Source of the DNA: Chlorobium sp.
GTDB taxonomy: Bacteria; Bacteroidota; Chlorobiia; Chlorobiales; Chlorobiaceae
Direction: 5' to 3'
Assembly: GCA_028278005.1 (NCBI GenBank)
Contig: JANQFD010000062.1
Span: 1-5,628, forward strand
Length of the DNA stretch: 5,628 nucleotides
The position numbers and the translations under genes are program-made. Below the pieces are notes generated by a model. The model saw nothing but the letters and a program-made list of their open reading frames with translations. It did not search any database and was not told the DNA's origin. Shown here piece by piece: positions 1 through 5,628 of this stretch (position 1 is the stretch's first letter; each line of letters starts with the position of its first letter).

Positions 1-1380
1 AGGTCGCTGGATTACGTGGCGTTTCCGGCAGTTCCGACCACGCGCGACAGTATGTCAGCCAGAACGGAGCTTGCCACTCTTGCCGAAACCTTTGCTCAGG
101 CCACTGATGACAGTGCATTCGTGAGTCTGCAGAGCGACCGTGCCGATAGATTCAACAAACGCTACAGCAGGGCTGATTTTTCCGTCGGGGCGGGTAACGA
201 AGTGTTCGCCGAACAGAACCTCAAGGCGGGCGCCATTATCGGGCCGGTTGCCGACAGGACTCTGTACCGCCTGTTAAAAGTGAAAGAGGTATCGACCGGA
301 GAAGCTGTTGCAAGGGCTTCTCATATTCTGATACCGTTCACCGGGAATGATGCCGCCGGGGAACAGGAGGCTCGTGAGACTGCTGCCGGAATCATGCGGG
401 ATTTACGTTCAGGAACAGATTTTGCAGTCCTTGCGGGGAAGTATTCAAAAGATCCCGGGAGTGCAGCGGAGGGTGGAGACCTGGGCTGGTTCGGCAGAAG
501 CGTTATGGCGCCTGAATTTGAAAACGCGGTTTTCGGCTCGGCCATTGGTTCCATTGTCGGACCGGTTGAAACAAGGTTCGGACTGCACATTATCAAGGTG
601 ACCGGCAAGGATAGCAGACGCATCAGCTGTTCCGAGGTTGTACGGGATATAAGACCGTCGGAAACCACTCTTGAAAACGCCCGTCGCAAGGCTGCCGAAT
701 TCCAGTTGGAAGCGGAAAACAGGGGATTTGAAAAGGCATCGGAATCGTTCGGTACAGAACAGCTGACTACAGGAGCGTTCACAAAAGCCGACATAATTCC
801 GGATATCGGTTACAACAGCAGCATAGTGCGTTTTGCCTTCAGCTCGTCCAAAGGGGATATTTCCGACATTTTCCGGACCAGTTCGGGTTTTCTGGTTATG
901 CGCTTGGCCAGGAAGAACGACTCCGGCTATAAGGAACTCGATACCGGCCTGCAGGGAGCGATCCGGGCGGAACTTCTGGTCAGAAAAAAAGGCGAGAAAC
1001 TGGATGCAAGGCTTGCCGGGCTGGTAAAAGAAAAGACGGACGATCTTGAAACGATAGCAGCGAAACTGGGCGGGATTCAGGTGACAAGCCTGGACGGTAT
1101 CCGTTTCAGGGAAAACGCCATCCCCGATAACAACGACATCAGGCTGATCGAGGCAATCGTCGGTATGGATACCGGTGAGATATCAAAACCTGTGCCGGTA
1201 AAAGGAGGGAGGGCATTGATTGTATTGCATGAAAAGGCTTACCCGGATATTGCTGACCTGCAATCCGAAAAAATAAAGCTCCGTCCGGTGCTTGAACAGG
1301 TGAAAAAAGAGCGCTTTATCCGGGATTACTTTGCCGCAGCACGCCGAGACGCAAAAATCGAGGATTTGCGGGGGTTTTAG
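1..1380 (+). CDS. ppiD: PpiD/SurA-like periplasmic peptidyl-prolyl cis-trans isomerase, 5'-truncated by the window edge
   Basis: Reading frame 1 is open from the first base to TAG at 1378-1380, giving 459 codons; the true start lies upstream. The GTG at 16 is internal, since the frame already reads RSLDYVAFP across the edge. The family is membrane-anchored with the bulk in the periplasm and helps fold outer-membrane and secreted proteins; the N-terminal anchor and SurA-like chaperone region are not visible here. A well-formed parvulin domain spans about 316-606: it opens with ASHIL, has GGDLGWFGRSVMAPEFENAV in the middle and closes with FGLHIIKV, so both conserved His residues are present. 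Downstream are two degenerate parvulin-like segments (about 770-915 and 1130-1240), then a charged helical C-terminus. The gene is convergent with ptsI, with a 4-nt overlap of the ends. Fold and family are confident; the choice of PpiD over SurA or PrsA rests on the long multi-unit C-terminus. Confidence 0.88.
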   Translation, partial: RSLDYVAFPAVPTTRDSMSARTELATLAETFAQATDDSAFVSLQSDRADRFNKRYSRADFSVGAGNEVFAEQNLKAGAIIGPVADRTLYRLLKVKEVSTGEAVARASHILIPFTGNDAAGEQEARETAAGIMRDLRSGTDFAVLAGKYSKDPGSAAEGGDLGWFGRSVMAPEFENAVFGSAIGSIVGPVETRFGLHIIKVTGKDSRRISCSEVVRDIRPSETTLENARRKAAEFQLEAENRGFEKASESFGTEQLTTGAFTKADIIPDIGYNSSIVRFAFSSSKGDISDIFRTSSGFLVMRLARKNDSGYKELDTGLQGAIRAELLVRKKGEKLDARLAGLVKEKTDDLETIAAKLGGIQVTSLDGIRFRENAIPDNNDIRLIEAIVGMDTGEISKPVPVKGGRALIVLHEKAYPDIADLQSEKIKLRPVLEQVKKERFIRDYFAAARRDAKIEDLRGF

Positions 1381-3155
1381 CTGTCGAGCTGACAGGCTGC
1401 TTCGGGAACATGAGTTTCCTGGAATTGTTTCAGACGGGCCTTTATTTTTGCCGCAGTAGGCAGGCTGAGGCACTCGTGAACAAGATCTCTGGATTCAGCC
1501 ACGGTGAAATATTGCGTGACTGACTTCAACAACGGGATATCTGCGCTGACAACGCTGAACTCTTTCAGGCCGCATCCCACAAGGAATGGCAGAGCCATGG
1601 GATCCGAGCCCATATCTCCGCAGAGCGATACTCTGCAGTTGTTCTTGCAGGCGGTGGAGATGGTCTTGTGGAGCTGCCGGATTATCGCAGGATGGAATTT
1701 ATCAAACAGATCCTGTACGATCTCGTTGTTTCGATCGACGGCAAGCGTATACTGAGTGAGGTCATTGGTACCGATGCTGATGAAATCGACGGCTTGTGTG
1801 ATCTCATCGATAATTTCAACTGCCGCCGGAATCTCGATCATTGCGCCGACCTCGGGTTTGTTGCACGTAGTGCCGGATTTTTCAAGAGCTGCAATATGCT
1901 TGTCGAGGGAGTCGCGAATGGCGATAATTTCATCGAGCGATGAAATCATGGGCAGCAGAACCTGGATGTTGCTCCAGGTATTTGCCTTCAGGATGGCAAG
2001 CAGCTGGCTGTCAAGAATCTCTGGAACATCGATCAGGATGCGAATGCCGCGCCATCCGAGATTCGGATTCGGTTCACTGATCGGAGAGTAGATTAATTTA
2101 TCACCGCCGATATCGAACAGCCGTATGACCAGGGGTTCCGGGTTCAGGGCGGCAGCCATGTCGCTGTAGTAGGCGGTTTGCTCGTCTTCCCTCGGTGGCT
2201 TGGTACTGTCGATAAACAGGTTTTCGCTTCTGAAAAGGCCGACCCCTTCAGCTCCGGCATTTCGTATGGAGGGGATTTCCTCCTTGACGTCAATATTCGA
2301 GAAAAAGTGCAGGCGTATACCGCATTTTGTGACTGCCGGAGCGCCGGCAAGTTTCGATGCGGCTTCTTCCATCTTGTTCTCTTCCGCAATCTTGTTCTCG
2401 AACCGCTTGACCGTATCTTCGAACGGATGAACGATCGCCGTTCCCTTGCTTCCGTCGATAACCATGGAATCCCCGGTTTTCACCCTTTGCGTGAAGTTGC
2501 TCAGACCGACGATGATGGGGATGTTCAGGGATTTGCACATAAGTGAAGTGTGGGAGGTCACCCCGCCTGTCTCGGTAACGAACCCTTTGACGCGGTTCCT
2601 GCTGAACAGAATGATGTCAGCCGGAGAAAGACAGGTGGAAACGATGATCATGCTTTCCGGGATCTTCGACTGCCATTTCTGGTTATGCAGGTTTCTGATA
2701 ATCCTGTTCTTGATATCGTCGAGATCCTGTGCTCTCTCCTGAAACAGCTGCTCGGATGATTGTTTGAAATGCGCGAGGTGCCTGTCGAACTCCTCCTCGA
2801 TCGCAAGCTGCGCTGGTTTCAGCTTTTCCCGGATCAGCCGGATGATACTTTCGGTAAGTACTTCGTCATGCAGCAGCATGATCTGAGCCTGAAAAAGATC
2901 CGAATAGGCCTGACCAAGTTTCTGGGTTGTAACCCCTTCGATTTTTTTCAGCTCCTTTTCCGAGCGCTGCAGAGCAGACACAAACTTTTCAATTTCATGT
3001 TCGGTATCGGCCGGATCGAGCTCTGTTTGTGTTTTTTCAATCTTGTCTTTGATGAACAGGTATGCAGGGCCGATGGCAATCCCTTTTGAGGCGCCGGTTC
3101 CATGAAATATCTGTTCTGGTGAAGATTTTCCGGTTGATGTTTGTGGATCGCTCAT
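1377..3155 (-). CDS. ptsI: Phosphoenolpyruvate-protein phosphotransferase (PTS enzyme I)
   Basis: A 592-residue cytoplasmic enzyme that takes phosphate from phosphoenolpyruvate and passes it to HPr. The order is: a roughly 17-residue extension, an N-terminal domain starting HGTGASKGIAIGPA, the phospho-His swivel with GGVTSHTS (active His202), and the C-terminal PEP-binding barrel. Barrel residues match the family: GLFRS (Arg309), VIRLFDIGGDK (Arg345), GAMIEIPAA (Glu441), GTNDLTQYTLAVDR (Asp465, Arg475) and SLCGDMGSDP (Cys512). The catalytic set looks complete, and length is near the usual 570-590. One mild variation: Val199 stands where Arg is common before TSH. Start ATG at 3155 has GGTGA only 3 nt upstream; nearby ATG/GTG codons at 3165 and 3162 are out of frame. 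It follows dnaB after 51 nt and may be its operon partner. No sugar permease is nearby, so a regulatory phosphorelay through HPr is possible; that is inference. Confidence 0.95.
   Translation of the reverse strand: MSDPQTSTGKSSPEQIFHGTGASKGIAIGPAYLFIKDKIEKTQTELDPADTEHEIEKFVSALQRSEKELKKIEGVTTQKLGQAYSDLFQAQIMLLHDEVLTESIIRLIREKLKPAQLAIEEEFDRHLAHFKQSSEQLFQERAQDLDDIKNRIIRNLHNQKWQSKIPESMIIVSTCLSPADIILFSRNRVKGFVTETGGVTSHTSLMCKSLNIPIIVGLSNFTQRVKTGDSMVIDGSKGTAIVHPFEDTVKRFENKIAEENKMEEAASKLAGAPAVTKCGIRLHFFSNIDVKEEIPSIRNAGAEGVGLFRSENLFIDSTKPPREDEQTAYYSDMAAALNPEPLVIRLFDIGGDKLIYSPISEPNPNLGWRGIRILIDVPEILDSQLLAILKANTWSNIQVLLPMISSLDEIIAIRDSLDKHIAALEKSGTTCNKPEVGAMIEIPAAVEIIDEITQAVDFISIGTNDLTQYTLAVDRNNEIVQDLFDKFHPAIIRQLHKTISTACKNNCRVSLCGDMGSDPMALPFLVGCGLKEFSVVSADIPLLKSVTQYFTVAESRDLVHECLSLPTAAKIKARLKQFQETHVPEAACQLDS
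1379..1398. other. Stem-loop at the ppiD/ptsI convergent junction
   Basis: CTGTC at 1381-1385 pairs perfectly with GACAG at 1391-1395 across a GAGCT loop. The stem extends by two more pairs (AG with CT) past one bulged G. It covers the last codons of ptsI and starts at the stop of ppiD. There is no T-run on the downstream side of either strand, so it does not qualify as an intrinsic terminator. It may be chance. Confidence 0.3.
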
Positions 3156-3158
3156 GAT

Positions 3159-3163
3159 TCACC
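3159..3163 (-). promoter_or_regulatory. Ribosome binding site of ptsI
   Basis: GGTGA on the - strand, three bases before the ATG at 3155. The match to the anti-Shine-Dalgarno sequence is good, but the spacing is short. No other in-frame start nearby has a better site. Confidence 0.4.
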
Positions 3164-3206
3164 ATAAAATTTGAATGTCCGGCTGGCTTTTGCAGCAAAA
3201 CGGGGA

Positions 3207-4784
3207 TTAAAAAGGCAGATCATCAGGTGCAGAAAACGGACCCTCAGGCGGTTTGCCTGTCCCGCCCGGACCGGGGGGGGGTTCAGGCAACGGCTGATGG
3301 AGCTGCTCCGGCGGCCGGGGCACGGCGTCCGAGCCGTTTGAATCGGATTCACCATAGTTTTCCTTGCTGTATACGTTGGCTGTCGGGAGAAAACGCCCGT
3401 AATTCTTGAGAAAACGTAACCGTATATCACCAATCGGGCCGTTTCTCTGTTTGCCGATGATCACTTCAATAATATCCTTTGTTGAAGTTCCATCGCCAAA
3501 GGTATCAATTTTATACATTTCGGGCCGGGACAAAAACATGACGACATCCGCATCCTGTTCAATGGATCCCGATTCCCTGAGGTCGCTGAGTTGTGGCCGA
3601 CGGTCGCCGGAACGCTGCTCAACCGACCGGTTGAGCTGAGCCAGCGAGATAATGGGAATGTTCAGTTCCTTGGCAAGTGCTTTCAGGGATCGGGATATCT
3701 GGGCGATTTCCTGCTCGCGGTTTGATTTGCCCTCCCGCACGGGGGTTACCAGCTGAAGGTAATCAACCACAACCATGCCGATATCGTGTTCCTGTTTCAT
3801 CCTCCGGGCTTTTGCCATCAACTCGATGATCGAGATTCCCGGCGTGTCGTCTATAAACAGCTTCGATTCGGCAAGTGCATCCATGCTGTTGATGATTTTG
3901 CCCATCATTTCCGGAGTGATCCTTCCTGTTCTGACAGCCTGTGATTCAACATAAGCCTCGGCACACATGAGCCTTACGGCAAGCTGAATCTCGGCCATTT
4001 CAAGGCTGAAAAACAGTACCGGAGTATCGAAATTCACGGCCGCATTTCTGGCAAGAGCAAGGGCAAAGGCTGTTTTTCCGGCGGATGGTCTTGCTGCGAT
4101 GATAATCAGATCGGAAGGTTGGAATCCGGCAGTAAGGTCGTCGAGTTCCGAGTATCCGGAAGAAACACCGGTTACCGATGATTGCGAAGCGCTCAGAGAC
4201 TCGAGCATCCTTGTGGCGTTTTTCAGCAGCTCCTTGATGTTGGAGGCTTTTTTCTTGATACCGGCCTGGGATATGCTGAAAAATTGCTGGGAGGCAAGCT
4301 CCACGAGATCGAACACATCGACGGCTGAATCGTATGCTGTACTCGATATCTGTGCGGAAATCGATATAAGCCGCCGGTAAAGATGTTTTTCCTTTGCAAG
4401 CTTCGCATAGTACTCGATGTTCGCTGAACTGACAACCTTGTTGGTAAGCTCAGCGAGGTATTGCCTGCCCCCTATGTTTGCCAGTTCGTTCATCCGGGAC
4501 AGCTCTTCACTGACCGTAATAAGATCTATGGCCTGCCGCTTCTGGTAGAGCCCGAGCATCGCCTTGTAAATAAGCTGGTGCCGCTGCTCATAAAACACTT
4601 TCCCCCCGGATTCGCCGTAAATTTGAATGACCTGCTCGATAGGCTCGCCTTCAAGAAGGATGCAGGCGAGTACTTCCTGTTCTATTTCAGCCGAATAGGG
4701 GGGAATTCTGCTTTCCTGCGAAAAATCTATCTCCCTGCTCAGGTCAACCTGTGGTTTACTGTTTCGGCCTGTCGGTTGTTTCAT
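3207..4784 (-). CDS. dnaB: Replicative DNA helicase DnaB with an SSB-like C-terminal tail
   Basis: A 525-residue hexameric 5'-3' fork helicase that unwinds the template and recruits primase. The N-terminal domain spans about 27-170 (starting IPPYSAEIEQEVL), followed by a linker helix and a RecA-like motor at about 205-465. Walker A is ARPSAGKT (231-238, Lys237), the catalytic Glu is in SLEM (Glu262), and Walker B is MVVVDYLQL (Asp341). The LAQLNRSVEQR block (381-391) and arginine-finger region KQRNGPIG (444-451) are intact, and no intein interrupts the gene. The unusual part is residues 476-525: a Ser/Asn then Pro/Gly-rich, probably disordered tail ending APDDLPF. Family members often stop within a few residues of the motor domain. 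The PPP at 502-504 comes from nine consecutive C. Start ATG at 4784 has a weak TAAGG upstream. The helicase call is secure; the tail's function is unknown. Confidence 0.97.
   Translation of the reverse strand: MKQPTGRNSKPQVDLSREIDFSQESRIPPYSAEIEQEVLACILLEGEPIEQVIQIYGESGGKVFYEQRHQLIYKAMLGLYQKRQAIDLITVSEELSRMNELANIGGRQYLAELTNKVVSSANIEYYAKLAKEKHLYRRLISISAQISSTAYDSAVDVFDLVELASQQFFSISQAGIKKKASNIKELLKNATRMLESLSASQSSVTGVSSGYSELDDLTAGFQPSDLIIIAARPSAGKTAFALALARNAAVNFDTPVLFFSLEMAEIQLAVRLMCAEAYVESQAVRTGRITPEMMGKIINSMDALAESKLFIDDTPGISIIELMAKARRMKQEHDIGMVVVDYLQLVTPVREGKSNREQEIAQISRSLKALAKELNIPIISLAQLNRSVEQRSGDRRPQLSDLRESGSIEQDADVVMFLSRPEMYKIDTFGDGTSTKDIIEVIIGKQRNGPIGDIRLRFLKNYGRFLPTANVYSKENYGESDSNGSDAVPRPPEQLHQPLPEPPPGPGGTGKPPEGPFSAPDDLPF
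3273..3281 (-). repeat. Nine-base homopolymer (C9 on the coding strand) inside dnaB
   Basis: Nine G in a row on the + strand read as CCC CCC CCC on the dnaB coding strand and encode Pro502-Pro504 of the C-terminal linker. I noticed no other homopolymer of this length in the window. Losing one base switches to a frame that stays open to a TGA at 3152-3154. Gaining one base leads to a TGA at 3244-3246. Either change removes the DDLPF tip. It is also a place where a sequencing or assembly error is plausible, although the in-frame reading gives a sensible tail. Confidence 0.95.
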
Positions 4785-4899
4785 GATGCCTTACAATTTC
4801 AACGATGATCTTTTGCCATGCCTGAAGAATGCCCCAATCAGGTAATGTTGTTCCTGCAGCATGCAATCCCCCGGTTTCCGGCGTAAGAACGGTACATTC
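4785..4899 (-). other. Spacer between the glycosylase gene and dnaB
   Basis: 115 nt with no terminator and no convincing promoter. It contains a 23-codon reading frame on the - strand (ATG at 4862, TAA at 4791) preceded by a GGGGG run five bases upstream and ending within the dnaB ribosome binding site. The peptide includes LIGAFFRHGKRSS and is not recognised. It could be a leader peptide coupled to dnaB or simply a chance frame. Confidence 0.25.
4788..4793 (-). promoter_or_regulatory. Weak ribosome binding site of dnaB
   Basis: TAAGGC on the - strand, with AAGG ending four bases before the dnaB ATG at 4784. It is modest in strength. Its TAA is also the stop codon of a 23-codon upstream reading frame (4791-4862). 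Confidence 0.4.
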
Positions 4900-5517
4900 T
4901 CAACAAACTTTGTCATAATGACTGCGAAGCAGCTTCACATCTTCCCAGCAGTGTCGTTTCCAGTTAGGATTGCGCAACAGTGCGGCAGGATGGTAGGTGA
5001 CAACGACATCATACCCGCTCCATTGAATAATTCTCCCTCTGAGGTTTCCCATCGATTGCTTGTTGTCAAGGACGGTATTTGCGGCAACCCTGCCGAGAAG
5101 CAACAGAATTTTCGGCTTGATCAACTGAAGCTGCAGTTTCAACCAGGGCATACAGCATTCTATCTCATCAGTCAGAGGGTTGCGGTTTTCCGGGGGACGG
5201 CACTTGATGATATTGCAAATAAACACATCTTCTCTCGAAAAACCGATTGCCTCGAGAATTTTATCAAGAAGCTTTCCTGAGCGGCCTACAAACGGACGAC
5301 CCTGAGCATCTTCTTCAGATCCGGGGGCTTCTCCTATTACTACAATGTGAGCTTCCGGATTCCCTTCTCCAAATACAAAATTGATCCTGGTTGAAGCCAG
5401 GCGGCATTTTGTGCAGCTTTTCGATTGTTCAAAAAGCTCATGCAAGTCACGGTACTTCACCGGTTGGGCGGTGCTTTTGCTCGTGGAACTGTCCTGCTCA
5501 AAAAGAGATTCCTGCAT
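4900..5517 (-). CDS. Family 4 uracil-DNA glycosylase (4Fe-4S type) with a possible N-terminal clamp-binding motif
   Basis: A 205-residue enzyme that should remove uracil from DNA, leaving an abasic site for base excision repair. Motif 1 is IGEAPGSEEDAQGRPFVGRS (61-80), the KCRPPENRNP block follows at 105-114, and the third motif is YHPAALLRNP (175-184, His176). Four cysteines fit the iron-sulfur ligands of family 4: Cys35 and Cys38 (CTKC), Cys106 and Cys122. Their spacing (3, 68 and 16 residues) agrees with my memory of the family. Cys101 and Cys121 are extra. Before the core is a roughly 25-residue polar N-terminus beginning MQESLFEQD, where QESLF fits the bacterial sliding-clamp binding consensus. 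The start ATG at 5517 is supported by GAAGG three bases upstream. It is the first visible gene of the - strand group, 115 nt before dnaB. Family 5 is less likely because the motif 1 acidic residues and length fit family 4. Confidence 0.93.
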   Translation of the reverse strand: MQESLFEQDSSTSKSTAQPVKYRDLHELFEQSKSCTKCRLASTRINFVFGEGNPEAHIVVIGEAPGSEEDAQGRPFVGRSGKLLDKILEAIGFSREDVFICNIIKCRPPENRNPLTDEIECCMPWLKLQLQLIKPKILLLLGRVAANTVLDNKQSMGNLRGRIIQWSGYDVVVTYHPAALLRNPNWKRHCWEDVKLLRSHYDKVC

Positions 5518-5520
5518 TAT

Positions 5521-5525
5521 CCTTC
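5521..5525 (-). promoter_or_regulatory. Ribosome binding site of the uracil-DNA glycosylase gene
   Basis: On the - strand GAAGG stands three bases before the ATG at 5517 (GAAGGATAATG). It is the best Shine-Dalgarno match among the three - strand genes. It fixes the start so that Gln-Glu-Ser-Leu-Phe directly follows the initiator Met, which matters for the clamp-motif reading. Confidence 0.6.
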
Positions 5526-5530
5526 AGATA

Positions 5531-5565
5531 GTGACGAGTGGCAGGTGACGAGTAACAAGCGAAGC
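5531..5565. repeat. Degenerate GTGACGA heptamer tandem array
   Basis: Reading the + strand in sevens gives GTGACGA, GTGGCAG, GTGACGA, GTAACAA and GCGAAGC: two perfect units, two close variants and one weak one. Equivalently, GTGACGAGT occurs at 5531-5539 and again at 5545-5553, a 14-nt period. The array lies six bases beyond the ribosome binding site of the glycosylase gene, inside its leader or promoter region. I recall similar GTGACGA heptamer runs between genes in green sulfur and some other bacteria, often mis-annotated as small proteins rich in VTRHSS-like repeats. That is recall, not a search. Confidence 0.7.
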
Positions 5566-5628
5566 AATTGTATGCATCATGCTTCAAGTGAGTTATCATC
5601 CCCTGTTTCATTCGTCTGGTTTCAGCTA
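5566..5628. other. Upstream leader at the right window edge, no gene recognised
   Basis: No coding region is supported here. On the - strand a TACAAT resembles a -10 box (about 5568-5573), but no acceptable -35 lies 16-19 bases upstream, so I do not call a promoter. A - strand frame is open through this stretch and the heptamer array, but it is best explained as repeat readthrough. Confidence 0.3.

Noticed and set aside
1304..1326. AGCGCT followed by T6 on the - strand as a ptsI terminator
   Set aside because: The stem is too short and lies inside the ppiD coding region, where the A6 simply encodes lysine.
16..1380. GTG at 16 as the real start of the isomerase
   Set aside because: The frame is open upstream to the window edge with family-like residues (RSLDY), there is no ribosome binding site, and the usual N-terminal anchor would be missing.
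3188..3200. Interrupted palindrome TTTTGC-A-GCAAAA between dnaB and ptsI
   Set aside because: Six-base arms with one central base are expected about once by chance in a window this size, and the geometry cannot fold as a hairpin.
3152..3433. 93-codon - strand frame overlapping the dnaB end and the ptsI start
   Set aside because: As a stand-alone gene it is a shadow of the dnaB 3' end. It is kept only as the product expected after loss of one C in the C9 tract.
4871..4881. CCGG-TTT-CCGG small hairpin after the glycosylase gene as a terminator
   Set aside because: The stem is only four pairs and no T-run follows on the - strand.
4861..5280. 139-codon + strand reading frame opposite the glycosylase
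   Set aside because: It is antisense to a gene with clear motifs, and its sequence resembles no family known to me.
5568..5600. TACAAT as a -10 promoter element for the glycosylase
   Set aside because: No -35-like hexamer at 16-19 base spacing; a single hexamer is not enough.
5500..5626. - strand frame open through the leader into the glycosylase gene, with SSPATRHYLKD
   Set aside because: It is the translation of the heptamer array, of the kind often mis-annotated as a small hypothetical protein, and it ends inside the real gene.

Overview
The window reads as ordinary bacterial chromosome with moderate G+C and very dense coding. It carries four protein genes and no mobile element, tRNA, rRNA or CRISPR. 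The gene styles suggest the Chlorobiota/Bacteroidota group, most likely a green sulfur bacterium. The clues are a long PpiD-type periplasmic isomerase, a DnaB with a proline-rich tail ending in DDLPF, a PTS enzyme I not accompanied here by any sugar permease, and a degenerate GTGACGA heptamer array between genes. The assignment is by feel and recall; no database was searched.

Layout: at the left, on the + strand, is the C-terminal two thirds of a PpiD-like peptidyl-prolyl isomerase (1-1380), whose N-terminus lies outside the window. It meets ptsI tail to tail, the two stop codons overlapping within 4 nt. The rest lies on the - strand, in transcription order: a family 4 (4Fe-4S) uracil-DNA glycosylase (5517-4900), a 115-nt spacer, the replicative helicase dnaB (4784-3207), a 51-nt spacer, and ptsI (3155-1377). 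The three genes could form one operon; no intrinsic terminator was seen between them. The leader of the glycosylase gene (5518-5628) holds the heptamer array and a ribosome binding site.

How the genes may work together: two small peptide signals suggest that the glycosylase and helicase are both tied to the replication fork. The glycosylase begins Met-Gln-Glu-Ser-Leu-Phe, and QESLF fits the bacterial sliding-clamp binding pentapeptide (Q-x-S/D-L-F). DnaB ends in a disordered-looking Pro/Gly-rich linker followed by DDLPF, which looks like the C-terminal tip of single-stranded DNA binding protein (SSB). The linker codes PPP from a run of nine C (coding strand), so a one-base slip in either direction would remove the DDLPF tip while leaving the helicase core intact. 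These three observations are the best candidates for something not yet described. The PpiD and PTS genes look conventional, apart from a recurring parvulin-like sub-motif in PpiD.
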